Source: Streptomyces corallincola (GTDB lineage Bacteria; Actinomycetota; Actinomycetes; Streptomycetales; Streptomycetaceae). From it: a stretch of DNA of 53,867 nucleotides. This document shows, one piece after another, positions 1 through 6,881 of this stretch; position 1 is the stretch's first letter, and each line of letters begins with the position of its first letter. The notes beneath the pieces are model-generated. The model was given only the letters and a program-made list of their open reading frames with translations, was not told the origin of the DNA and did no database searches. The DNA is taken from positions 1-53,867 of the forward strand of contig NZ_JAHRXF010000045.1 of NCBI RefSeq assembly GCF_019104725.1, given 5' to 3'. A program made the position numbers and the translations under genes.

Positions 1-270
1 CGCGGGCGCGGCGAGCGGCACTCGCGCGAGACCCCAGCGCCGGGCGGCGGCGACCAGCCGCGTGTGTTCGGCGGCGGCGCGCTCGGCGGCGGTCATCGGC
101 GCCTGCGCGCCGGGGCCGCCCTGACCGGAGGCGGAGCCGCCGGAGCCGCCGGAACCGGTCGAGGAGCAGCCGGAGACGACGGCGGCGGTGGCGAGGGCGG
201 CCAGCGCGCAGCGCAGGGCACGGCTCCGCTTCCACGTCCCGGACTTGTCTTTTTGTCCTACTTGTCTCAT
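1..270 (-). CDS. Lipoprotein N-terminus, truncated by window edge
   Basis: Ninety codons are visible, from an ATG at 270 to the window start. The N-terminus is basic (KDKSGTWKRSR), followed by a hydrophobic segment and a lipobox VVSGC, so the product should be a lipid-anchored secreted protein cleaved before Cys31. A Gly/Ser-rich linker follows, then a segment beginning MTAAERAAAEHTRLVAAARRW. The tail resembles the start of Streptomyces polysaccharide-deacetylase-type lipoproteins, but this is only an impression because the catalytic domain lies outside the window. It is divergent from the methyltransferase gene at 388. No Shine-Dalgarno sequence precedes the start. Confidence 0.7.
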   Translation of the reverse strand, partial: MRQVGQKDKSGTWKRSRALRCALAALATAAVVSGCSSTGSGGSGGSASGQGGPGAQAPMTAAERAAAEHTRLVAAARRWGLARVPLAAPA

Positions 271-387
271 GGTGCGGGATACTGACAGGCCACCGTCCGG
301 CCGTCGGCCCGACACCCGGACCGCCGTCGCACGGTCCACCGACTGGCCCACAGCGACCCGGCGGGCGGCCTGGCCCACAATGGGCCG

Positions 388-1554
388 GTGAACGACCTCG
401 CCCCGCTCCTGACCCCCGAAGGCCGCGCCCTCCTCGCCGAGGTGCGCGGCACCGATCCCGCGCGCGAACTGGCCGTGGCGACCCGGCTGCGCCGCGACCA
501 CCCGGCCGAGCTGGTGTCGGCCGCGCTCGGCCAGGCCCGGCTGCGCAGCCGCGCGGAGGCCAAGTTCGGCGCCGAGGACGCACAGCGCATGTTCTTCACC
601 CCCAACGGCGTCGAGCAGTCCACGCGGGCGAGCGTGGCCGCGTACCGCGCGGAGCGGATGCGGCGGCTCGGGGTGACCTCGGTGGCGGACCTGTGCTGCG
701 GGATCGGCGGCGACGCCGTCGCGCTGGCCCGCGCGGGCATCCGGGTGCTGGCCGTGGACCGGGACCCGGTGACGGCCGCCGCCGCCCGCGCCAACGCCGA
801 GGCGCTGGGCCTGACGGAGCTGATCGAGGTCCGCGAGGCGGACGTCACCGAGGTGGACACCGCCGGGTGGGACGCGGTGTTCGTGGACCCCGCCCGCCGG
901 GGCGGCCGGGGGCGGATCTTCGACCCGGAGGCGTACTCACCGCCGCTGTCCTGGGCGGTCGCCGCCGCGCGCGGCGCCGGGCGGGCCGCGCTGAAGGTCG
1001 CGCCGGGCATCCCGCACGAGGCGGTCCCGGCCGAGGCGGAGGCCGAGTGGATCTCGGACGGCGGCGACGTCAAGGAGGCCGTCCTGTGGTTCGGCACCTC
1101 CCCCGGCCTGGTCCGCGCCACCCTGCTGCCCGGCCCGCGCACCTTGGAGTCCCGCGCACTCCCCGACCCGCCGGTCCGCCCGGTCGGCCGCTACCTCTAC
1201 GAACCGGACGGCGCCGTGATCCGCGCCCACCTGGTCGCCGAGGTGGCCGAGGAGGTCGGCGGCGGCCTGCTGGACGAGACGATCGCCTACGTCACCGCCG
1301 ACTCCCTCGTCCCGACGGCATACGCCACCGCCTACGAGATCACCGACCAACTCCCCTTCAACGTGAAGAAGTTGAAGGCACTGCTCCGGGAACGCGAGGT
1401 GGGCGTGCTGACCGTCAAGAAGCGGGGTTCGGCCGTGGAGCCGGAGGAACTGCGCCGGAAGGTGAAACCGCAGGGTCCCCACTCCGCGACGGTGTTCATG
1501 ACGCGGGTGGCGGGAGCGCCGACGATGCTGGTCGGGCGGCCGGTACGGGGGTGA
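388..1554 (+). CDS. Class I SAM-dependent methyltransferase with THUMP-like C-terminal domain
   Basis: This 388-residue protein starts at GTG 388. A helical N-terminal region is followed by a Rossmann methyltransferase core: the SAM loop VADLCCGIGGDA near residue 105, the acidic VLAVDRDP at the end of strand 2, and VFVDPARRGGRGR near residue 165 in the position of the DPP/NPP catalytic motif. The C-terminal third (AYVTADSLVPTAYATAYEI, then LKALLREREVGVLTVKKRGSAVEPEELRRK) matches the THUMP-like domain of actinobacterial methyltransferases and suggests an RNA substrate. The substrate itself is unknown. No Shine-Dalgarno precedes the start; CACAAT lies 6 nt upstream, which would fit a leaderless mRNA. 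Confidence 0.85.
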   Translation: MNDLAPLLTPEGRALLAEVRGTDPARELAVATRLRRDHPAELVSAALGQARLRSRAEAKFGAEDAQRMFFTPNGVEQSTRASVAAYRAERMRRLGVTSVADLCCGIGGDAVALARAGIRVLAVDRDPVTAAAARANAEALGLTELIEVREADVTEVDTAGWDAVFVDPARRGGRGRIFDPEAYSPPLSWAVAAARGAGRAALKVAPGIPHEAVPAEAEAEWISDGGDVKEAVLWFGTSPGLVRATLLPGPRTLESRALPDPPVRPVGRYLYEPDGAVIRAHLVAEVAEEVGGGLLDETIAYVTADSLVPTAYATAYEITDQLPFNVKKLKALLREREVGVLTVKKRGSAVEPEELRRKVKPQGPHSATVFMTRVAGAPTMLVGRPVRG

Positions 1555-1668
1555 AGCCGCCCGTGCGGCAGAGGGGTTGATCCGCGGGCACGGCACAGCA
1601 CGGCACGGGTGGGGTGAAGTCCGCTTCATGGCACGTGAGTTGCCGTACGGATGGTCAGTGGTCCGGGC

Positions 1669-2700
1669 TCAGCCGAGGGAGTTCCACAGCTTGCCCGCCG
1701 CCGGTTCCTTCGGGATGACTCGGTTGGGGTCCGAAGGGGCGGTGACGACCGGCATCATCACCGTCTTCGTCCGGTCGGCCGTGATGCCCTTCAAGCTCCG
1801 CCCCAGGCTGGAGAGTTCGGACAGGGAGTCGAGGCCGGTGTCGGTGGTGAGGCTGGCGGTGACGGCGTCGGCGACGCGGTAGAGCCTGGCCGGGTCGGTG
1901 AGCAGGTCGGTGGCGGCGATCTGCTCCAGCAGGGCCTTCACCAGCTTCTGCTGGAGTCCTATCCGGCCGAGGTCGCTGCCGTCGCCTATGCCGTGCCGGG
2001 TACGGGCGAGCGCCAACGCCCGCTTGCCGTCCAGGTGTTGCGTACCCGCCTTGATGTGCAGGTGGCTGCTGTCGTCGTCGATGTCCTGGTCGATGGTGAC
2101 GGTGACCCCGCCGAGGGCGTCCACCAGCTTGGCGAAGCCCGCGAAGTCGATCTCCACGTAGTGGTCCATGCGGATACCGGTCAGCGTCTCGGCGGTCTTC
2201 ACCGCGCACACCGGACCGCCCACCTCATAGGCGCTGTTGAACATCGCGCCGTACGCCGCCACGCTCGTACCGCCGGACGGGAGCGGGCAGGACGGGCGGG
2301 TGACGAGGGTGTCGCGCGGGATGCTGACGACGGTGGCGCTGGTGCGGCCCGCGTCCACGTGCACGACCATCGCGGTGTCGGAGCGGGCACCCGAGCTGTC
2401 GCCGCCGCCGAGCTTTTTGTTGGCCTTGCCGCTGCGTGAATCGGAGCCCAGGACAAGGATGTTGAGCGGGCCGGAGGGCAGCGGTTCAGCGGCCGTGGCG
2501 GAGGGCACGGGCGGGCGGTCGTCACCCAGCGCGTGGTCGATGTCCACGCTTCTGATGTTGCCGTTGAGGTGGCGGTAGACCCAGCCGACGGCACCCGAGC
2601 CCAGCAACAGCGCGCCCACCAGGACGAGTCCGACGGTTCTCAGCCCGTTCGGTCTGCGGTCCTTGCGCGCGCCTTCGCCCTTCACACCCTGTCCGGTCAC
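1669..2700 (-). CDS. LytR-CpsA-Psr (LCP) family cell-wall glycopolymer ligase
   Basis: A short basic cytoplasmic tail is followed by one membrane segment (about residues 22-42, TVGLVLVGALLLGSGAVGW) and an extracytoplasmic LCP domain. The domain shows NILVLGSDSRSG, SDTAMVVHVD, VVSIPRDTLV and the arginine-rich RALALARTRHGIGDGSDLGR. LCP enzymes move lipid-linked glycopolymers such as teichoic acids onto peptidoglycan. The reading frame is open up to 2862, but the upstream part looks non-coding. GTG 2700 is preferred because TATGTT (2712-2707) lies exactly 6 nt before it and no Shine-Dalgarno is present, suggesting a leaderless transcript. GTG 2685 is an alternative. The gene is convergent with the methyltransferase gene and lies downstream of the tRNA-like gene on the same strand. 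Confidence 0.9.
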   Translation of the reverse strand: MTGQGVKGEGARKDRRPNGLRTVGLVLVGALLLGSGAVGWVYRHLNGNIRSVDIDHALGDDRPPVPSATAAEPLPSGPLNILVLGSDSRSGKANKKLGGGDSSGARSDTAMVVHVDAGRTSATVVSIPRDTLVTRPSCPLPSGGTSVAAYGAMFNSAYEVGGPVCAVKTAETLTGIRMDHYVEIDFAGFAKLVDALGGVTVTIDQDIDDDSSHLHIKAGTQHLDGKRALALARTRHGIGDGSDLGRIGLQQKLVKALLEQIAATDLLTDPARLYRVADAVTASLTTDTGLDSLSELSSLGRSLKGITADRTKTVMMPVVTAPSDPNRVIPKEPAAGKLWNSLG

Positions 2701-2862
2701 AGGAGGAACATAAGTCCGAATGACGGGAGATGGCGGGTGGAAGCCGGGCCGGGTGGGATTTCTTCGGAAAATCTCACGCTCCGGGCAGAGCCGGGGGCTC
2801 CGAGCGGAGAACCGGGGCTCCGGGTGAAGTCCGTACGGCGCGGTGTGCGCCACGCAGAACAA

Positions 2863-2889
2863 CCCGCTCCCGTAAGTACCGGGAGCGGG
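2863..2889 (-). terminator. Hairpin terminator after the tRNA-like gene
   Basis: The 10-bp arms CCCGCTCCCG (2863-2872) and CGGGAGCGGG (2880-2889) are perfectly complementary around a 7-nt loop. On the minus strand the stem is followed by TTGTTCT, a weak U-tract. It begins 10 nt downstream of the tRNA-like body and separates it from the LCP gene. Confidence 0.75.
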
Positions 2890-2899
2890 GTGTCAGTTG

Positions 2900-2969
2900 A
2901 GCGCCGGGCAGGCCTTGCACCTGCATTTCCCCGCAGGAAGCGGGGCGTCTTTCCTTGGACCACCAACGC
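2900..2969 (-). tRNA. tRNA-Gly(UCC)-like RNA with non-canonical T-loop
   Basis: The minus strand from 2969 to 2900 folds as a full cloverleaf. The acceptor is GCGTTGG/CCGGCGC (7 pairs, two of them G-U), followed by spacer TG. The D stem is GTCC/AGAC (3 pairs plus one mismatch) with loop AAGGAA, which keeps the GG. The anticodon stem is CCCCG/CGGGG with loop CTTCCTG (anticodon TCC), the variable loop is AAAT, the T stem is GCAGG/CCTGC with loop TGCAAGG, and the discriminator base is T2900. Bacterial glycyl-tRNA identity elements are present: G1-C72, C2-G71, C35, C36 and U73. No CCA is encoded (CAA follows). Position 55 is G instead of U, so G-T-Psi-C becomes G-U-G-C. This could be a specialised glycine donor for cell-wall synthesis, a regulatory tRNA mimic or a decaying tRNA gene. 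Confidence 0.65.
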
Positions 2970-3013
2970 ACTGCGTCCGGGCCGTTGTTGTTCCGGCCGT
3001 TCGCTGTGTGATG

Positions 3014-3043
3014 ATCATAGGCATGCACGGCGGTGACATGCAA
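3014..3043 (-). promoter_or_regulatory. Promoter candidate for the tRNA-like gene
   Basis: On the minus strand TTGCAT (3043-3038) and TATGAT (3019-3014) are separated by 18 nt, a reasonable housekeeping-sigma promoter. Transcription would start near 3007 and give a leader of roughly 40 nt before the cloverleaf. It sits directly after the stop codon of the small gene at 3047, so the RNA could be made independently of the tsaD operon. Confidence 0.55.
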
Positions 3044-3046
3044 ACG

Positions 3047-3304
3047 TCAGTCGCCGTCCACCGCCTCGAACCGCCACCGGTGCACTGCCCGGGTCACCAA
3101 CTCGGCTTCGGGTTCGGGGAGTTCGGGAAGCTCCGCGTCGTAGGGCGCGTCCCACCACGTGACGACCAGCACCCGGTCCCCCGGTGCGCGCAGGGTCTCG
3201 CGGCGCAACGGGACCCGGCTCAGCTCCTGTTGGCGTACCCAGGCCAGCAGGTCGGCGCCCCGGCCGTCCACCGCCCGCGCCTCCCACATCAGGGCGACGG
3301 TCAC
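3047..3304 (-). CDS. Small conserved protein coupled to tsaD, unknown function
   Basis: This 85-residue protein (VTVALMWEARAVDGRG...) has GTG 3304 overlapping the tsaD stop codon as GTGA, so it should be translated by coupling. The ORF can be extended upstream, but that part is a shadow of tsaD. The sequence is compact and acidic, with DRVLVVTWWDAP in the middle and VHRWRFEAVDGD at the C-terminus. It looks like a single alpha/beta-barrel-type small domain, perhaps related to dimeric monooxygenase-like folds, but I do not recognise the family. Its position as the last gene of the t6A operon suggests housekeeping expression only. Confidence 0.75.
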   Translation of the reverse strand: MTVALMWEARAVDGRGADLLAWVRQQELSRVPLRRETLRAPGDRVLVVTWWDAPYDAELPELPEPEAELVTRAVHRWRFEAVDGD

Positions 3305-4410
3305 GGGTACAGGTTCCCCTTGCTGACCTCGTGCACATGGTCGTGGCCCGTGTGCGAGTGCCCCGCGCTGCCCGGCACGTGCGGGTCGGTGACCGGCAGG
3401 GAGGGGTCGGCGGAGAGGTCCCAGTCGGAGGCTGCGCGGTTGCGGGCGACCATCTCGGCGCCGAGCGCGGCGACCATCGCTCCGTTGTCGGTGCACAGCT
3501 TGGGCCGGGGCACGCGCAGCCGGATACCGGCCGCCTCGCAGCGTTCCTGGGCGAGCGCGCGGAGCCGGGAGTTGGCGGCGACACCGCCGCCGATCATCAG
3601 GTGGTCCACGCCCTCGTCCTTGCAGGCGCGGACGGCCTTGCGGGTGAGCACGTCCACCACGGCCTCCTGGAAGGACGCGGACACGTCCCGCACCGGGACC
3701 TCCTCGCCCGCCGCCCGCCTGGCCTCGATCCAGCGGGCCACGGCGGTCTTCAGCCCGGAGAAGGAGAAGTCGTACGGCGCGTCGCGCGGGCCGGTCAGAC
3801 CGCGCGGGAAGGCGATGGCGGCCGGGTCGCCCTCGCGGGCGTAGCGGTCGATGACCGGGCCGCCGGGGAAGCCGAGGTTCAGCACGCGGGCGATCTTGTC
3901 GAACGCCTCGCCCGCCGCGTCGTCGATGGTCGCGCCGAGCGGGCGGACGTCGGAGGTGATGTCGGCCGACAGCAGCAGCGAGGAGTGCCCGCCGGAGACC
4001 AGCAGCGCCATCGTCGGCTCGGGCAGCGGGCCGTGCTCCAGCTGGTCCACGCAGATGTGCGAGGCGAGGTGGTTGACGCCGTAGAGCGGCTTGCCGAGGG
4101 CGTAGGCGTACGCCTTGGCGGCCGAGACGCCGACGAGCAGGGCGCCCGCGAGGCCGGGTCCCGCGGTGACCGCGACGCCGTCGAGGTCGCGGGCGGAGAC
4201 ACCGGCGTCCTTCAGGGCGCGCTGGATGGTCGGGACCATCGCCTCCAGGTGGGCGCGGGAGGCGACCTCGGGGACGACTCCGCCGAAGCGGGCGTGCTCG
4301 TCCACGCTGGAGGCGACGGCGTCGGCCAGCAGGGTGGTGCCGCGCACGATGCCGACGCCGGTCTCGTCGCAGGAGGTCTCGATGCCGAGGACGAGGGGTT
4401 CGTCAGCCAT
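3301..4410 (-). CDS. tsaD: tRNA N6-adenosine threonylcarbamoyltransferase TsaD
   Basis: TsaD (Kae1/Gcp) transfers threonylcarbamoyl from threonylcarbamoyl-AMP to A37 of ANN-reading tRNAs, together with TsaB and TsaE. The 369-residue protein is of usual length and begins VLGIETSCDETGVGIV. It carries the metal-binding motif HLASH, the ASKHA phosphate loop LLVSGGHSSLL, and GATIDDAAGEAFDKIAR. The C-terminal HSHTGHDHVHE segment is histidine-rich and longer than in most homologues. The start ATG 4410 lies 8 nt inside the end of rimI, and the stop overlaps the next small gene, so three or more genes are translationally chained. Confidence 0.97.
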   Translation of the reverse strand: MADEPLVLGIETSCDETGVGIVRGTTLLADAVASSVDEHARFGGVVPEVASRAHLEAMVPTIQRALKDAGVSARDLDGVAVTAGPGLAGALLVGVSAAKAYAYALGKPLYGVNHLASHICVDQLEHGPLPEPTMALLVSGGHSSLLLSADITSDVRPLGATIDDAAGEAFDKIARVLNLGFPGGPVIDRYAREGDPAAIAFPRGLTGPRDAPYDFSFSGLKTAVARWIEARRAAGEEVPVRDVSASFQEAVVDVLTRKAVRACKDEGVDHLMIGGGVAANSRLRALAQERCEAAGIRLRVPRPKLCTDNGAMVAALGAEMVARNRAASDWDLSADPSLPVTDPHVPGSAGHSHTGHDHVHEVSKGNLYP

Positions 4411-4912
4411 TGATCTCGGTTCCTTGTACGGAGGACGACGGGTCGGTCAGGCGCATCACCAGGGCGTCCACGTTCCCCGGCTGGTAGTAGCCGCGCCGGA
4501 ACCCGATGGGGGCGAAGCCGAAGCGCTCGTAGAGCTTCTGGGCGCGCAGGTTGTCCACCCGGCACTCCAGCATGACCTCGGCGCACTCGAAGGTGGTGGC
4601 CGCGCGCAGCAGCTCGGTGAGCAGGCGGGCGCCGAGGCCGCTGCCCTGGAGGGTGCGGGCGACGGCGATGGTCTGTACGTCGCCCAGGTCCCCGGAGGCG
4701 GCGAGGCCCGCGTAGCCGACGAGCCGTCCGCCGGTGTCCTCGGCGACGACGTAGCGCCGGGTGGCCTCGGGGCCGCGGGAGTGGGCCAGCTCGGACCAGA
4801 ACATGCCGCGGGACCAGGCGTCCTCGGGGAAGAGATCCCTCTCCAGCTCCAGGACGGGATCGATGTCCCACCAGCGCATGTCCCGCAGTCGGGGGGTTGC
4901 CGGCGCCGTCAC
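4403..4912 (-). CDS. rimI: Ribosomal protein S18-alanine N-acetyltransferase RimI
   Basis: This 169-residue GNAT enzyme should acetylate the N-terminal alanine of ribosomal protein S18. Visible are the GNAT core LGDVQTIAVARTLQGSGLGARLL (acetyl-CoA loop) and the RimI-typical LECRVDNLRAQKLYERFGF followed by RRGYYQP. GTG 4912 overlaps the tsaB stop by 4 nt (GTGA). A longer open frame runs upstream over tsaB but is only a shadow. The tsaB-rimI-tsaD order is the classical actinobacterial arrangement. Confidence 0.95.
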   Translation of the reverse strand: MTAPATPRLRDMRWWDIDPVLELERDLFPEDAWSRGMFWSELAHSRGPEATRRYVVAEDTGGRLVGYAGLAASGDLGDVQTIAVARTLQGSGLGARLLTELLRAATTFECAEVMLECRVDNLRAQKLYERFGFAPIGFRRGYYQPGNVDALVMRLTDPSSSVQGTEING

Positions 4913-5571
4913 TTCGGGGTGACCACCTTGTAGTTCTTCGGCACCTGCGCGTCGGGGCGGCGCAGGTACAGCGGGCGGGGCGCGGGCAGCTCCCCGCCCG
5001 CCGCGAGCCGCTCGGCGGCCAGCGCGGCGAGGGAGGCGGCGGAGACGTGCTCGGGCGCGTGGACGGCCGGGAAGGTCTCCGGGTAGAGCAGCGCGCCCGC
5101 GCCGACCGCCGGGAGCCCCGCGACCCGCTCCGCGATGTCGGCGGGGCGGTCCACGGCCGGGTCGGTGAGCCGGGTGCGCGCGTCGGCGTACGTCGCCCAG
5201 TAGACCTCCTTGCGCCGGGCGTCGGTCGCCACGACGAAGGGGCCCGCGCCGCCGGGGAGGTCGGCCGCGTACGCCAGTCCGTCCAGCGTGCACACGCCGT
5301 ACACGGGGACGCCGAGCGCGAGGCCGAAGGTGTCGGCGGTCATCAGGCCGACCCGCAGGCCCGTGTACGGGCCGGGTCCGGTGCCGGTGACGACCGCCGT
5401 GACGGCGTCCAGTCCGAGGCCCGCCTCGGCGAGCACGCGGTCCACGGCCGGGAGCAGCAGTTCGCCGTGCCGGCGCGCGTCCACCTGGCTCGACGAGGCG
5501 ATGACGTCCGTGCCGTCGTGCAGCGCGACGGTGACGGCGGGGGTGGCGGTATCCAGAGCGAGCAAGAGCAC
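4909..5571 (-). CDS. tsaB: tRNA threonylcarbamoyladenosine biosynthesis protein TsaB
   Basis: TsaB is the inactive TsaD paralogue that scaffolds the TsaD-TsaB-TsaE complex. The 220-residue sequence begins MLLLALDTATPAVTVAL and contains GTGPGPYTGLRVGL and ATDARRKEVYWATY, all typical of the family. The start is GTG 5571 with no strong Shine-Dalgarno. It is the first gene of the tsaB-rimI-tsaD-small gene operon and divergent from the L,D-transpeptidase-like gene. tsaE lies separately at 6882-7418. Confidence 0.95.
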   Translation of the reverse strand: MLLLALDTATPAVTVALHDGTDVIASSSQVDARRHGELLLPAVDRVLAEAGLGLDAVTAVVTGTGPGPYTGLRVGLMTADTFGLALGVPVYGVCTLDGLAYAADLPGGAGPFVVATDARRKEVYWATYADARTRLTDPAVDRPADIAERVAGLPAVGAGALLYPETFPAVHAPEHVSAASLAALAAERLAAGGELPAPRPLYLRRPDAQVPKNYKVVTPK

Positions 5572-5745
5572 GCGAACAGCCTACGGCGCCCGCGGCTCGC
5601 GCACGGCCGTCCGGGACGGACGGTGACCGGCTGCTACGGTCGGTGGCGAAATACGACATGTCGCATCAAGGTGCCGCGTCCGCCGCGCACGCTCGTCCGG
5701 CATGGCACACGTCCTCGTACCCGTACGAAGCAGAGGTGGGCGCAC

Positions 5746-6306
5746 GTGGCAGGGAGCAGTTCGGGGATCGTCGCCGGGCTCACCGCGGCGGCCGTCGGCA
5801 TCGTGGGGTTCCTCGCCTTCCAGGCGTCGGCCACCGTCCCGGCGAACCTGGGCGGCAGACCGGGCGCGGGCGCGTCGCCCTCGGCGGCCGTCACCAAGGC
5901 GCCGCGCGACCGCAGCCACCCCGGCGCGCTGCCGGGCGCCTCGGGCACCGGCGAGCGGGTCGTGTACTCGGTGGACGACAACCGGGTCTGGCTGGTGGAC
6001 GAGCGGGGGCGCGCGGAACGCACCTTCGGGGTCCAACCGGGCAACGTGGACCCCCCGGTGGGCACCTACTGGGTGACCTCCCGCTCCAACGCCGTCACCG
6101 GCACGGACGGCACCCCCATCGAGCACGTGGTGCGCTTCACCAGCGTGGACGGCGTGGTCATCGGCTTCAGCGCCGCCGTCGGCAAGGGCGAGGAGGACCC
6201 GGTCACCCCGGGCGTCAAGACCGGCGGCATCCGCGAGCGGCGCGAGGACGGCGCCGCGATGTGGGAGTTCGCCACGATCGGGGTGCGGGTGGTGGTGATC
6301 CGCTGA
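5746..6306 (+). CDS. L,D-transpeptidase-like membrane-anchored protein lacking the catalytic Cys
   Basis: This 186-residue protein starts at GTG 5746, 8 nt after AGAGG. A short N-terminus is followed by one hydrophobic segment (residues 7-28, GIVAGLTAAAVGIVGFLAFQ), a linker and one globular domain. The domain reads like a YkuD fold: RVVYSVDDNRVWLVDE, GNVDPPVGTYWV, IEHVVRF, and a C-terminal KTGGIRERREDGAAMWEFATIGVRVVVI. In active L,D-transpeptidases the last block is SHGCIR...NADAKWLYDLVPVGTPVVI; here SHGC is replaced by KTGG (158-161). It is therefore probably a non-catalytic wall-binding or scaffold protein. The family assignment is my alignment by eye. Confidence 0.75.
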   Translation: MAGSSSGIVAGLTAAAVGIVGFLAFQASATVPANLGGRPGAGASPSAAVTKAPRDRSHPGALPGASGTGERVVYSVDDNRVWLVDERGRAERTFGVQPGNVDPPVGTYWVTSRSNAVTGTDGTPIEHVVRFTSVDGVVIGFSAAVGKGEEDPVTPGVKTGGIRERREDGAAMWEFATIGVRVVVIR

Positions 6307-6420
6307 GGCGCGCGAGGCGTACGGAGTGCGCGGGGGGCGCGGAGGGCGTACGGCGCGCGTGAGGCGCGCGGACGGCGTACGGCGCGCGGAGGGCGCGCGG
6401 TACGGGCCGGGCCCGGGCCG
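6307..6420. repeat. Degenerate GC-rich simple repeat
   Basis: Immediately after the stop codon, words of the type GCGCG, GAGGCG and GGCGTACGG recur at irregular 10-20 bp spacing, including several GGCGTACGG-like copies. No ORF with plausible composition and no clean terminator is visible. It looks like a slippage-prone intergenic spacer. Confidence 0.4.
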
Positions 6421-6424
6421 GGGT

Positions 6425-6443
6425 TTCCGACAAGCTGTCGGAA
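6425..6443. promoter_or_regulatory. 19-bp inverted repeat TTCCGACAAGCTGTCGGAA
   Basis: Perfect 8-bp arms (6425-6432 and 6436-6443) flank a 3-bp centre. It lies about 100 bp upstream of the small ORF at 6542, and its core GACAAGCTGTC recurs in the divergent promoter at 35660. It is too short and too far from any gene end to be a convincing terminator, so an operator for a dimeric regulator is more likely. Confidence 0.5.
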
Positions 6444-6493
6444 TCATATTGCGCAGGACACCGTGGGCATGGTCACATGGAGACCAGGCCGTT

Positions 6494-6509
6494 GTTAGGT
6501 GTACCTAAC
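6494..6509. promoter_or_regulatory. Inverted repeat GTTAGGTGTACCTAAC upstream of small ORF
   Basis: Seven-bp arms GTTAGGT/ACCTAAC are separated by GT. The site ends 21 bp before AGGAGG (6531-6536) of the ORF at 6542. The TTAGG/CCTAA half sites resemble iron-box halves of DtxR/DmdR regulators, but the spacing (4 bp instead of 9) does not fit a normal iron box. An operator function is inferred from position only. Confidence 0.5.
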
Positions 6510-6541
6510 CACACTCCGCCCCCGCACCTCAGGAGGCGTCC

Positions 6542-6772
6542 GTGTCCGCTCCCCGCCCCACCGCGCGTCCCGCCGTCACCGGAGTGCCGATGCGTGACCT
6601 GCTGGCTTCCTGCGCGGCAGCGGCGGCCGTCTCCCGGCCCCCGCGTCTGCCGGAGCCCGGCACCGGGACCGAGCCGGAGACGGGTACGGGGGCCCCGGTC
6701 GGGGCCGGTCACCCGGAACCGCACACCGACCGGTCCTCCCGCACGCGTCCACATCACCGCGAAGCCGCCTGA
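6542..6772 (+). CDS. Small protein of unknown function under a palindromic promoter region
   Basis: This 76-residue protein starts at GTG 6542 with a perfect AGGAGG 5 nt upstream, and that is the main evidence it is translated. The N-terminal half (VTGVPMRDLLASCAAAAAVSRPP) has regular amphipathic character with one Cys. The C-terminal half is low-complexity Pro/Glu/Thr/Gly (PEPGTGTEPETGTGAPVG) and ends in a His/Arg-rich tail. No signal peptide is evident. It is convergent with tsaE. I do not recognise a named family. Confidence 0.6.
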   Translation: MSAPRPTARPAVTGVPMRDLLASCAAAAAVSRPPRLPEPGTGTEPETGTGAPVGAGHPEPHTDRSSRTRPHHREAA

Positions 6773-6881
6773 CGCCTACTCCCTGACCCCTACCCCCTGC
6801 CACCTGACAGCGCGGGCGTCGCGGGCGTCGCCGCCGGGCCCGGTCGGGCCGCGGAAAGCGGGGCGTTTCGGCGGGCCCGGT

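Noticed and set aside
6490..6512. Iron box (DmdR/IdeR site)
   Set aside because: The halves TTAGG and CCTAA are present but separated by 4 bp, whereas functional boxes need about 9 bp. It is kept only as an unspecified inverted repeat.
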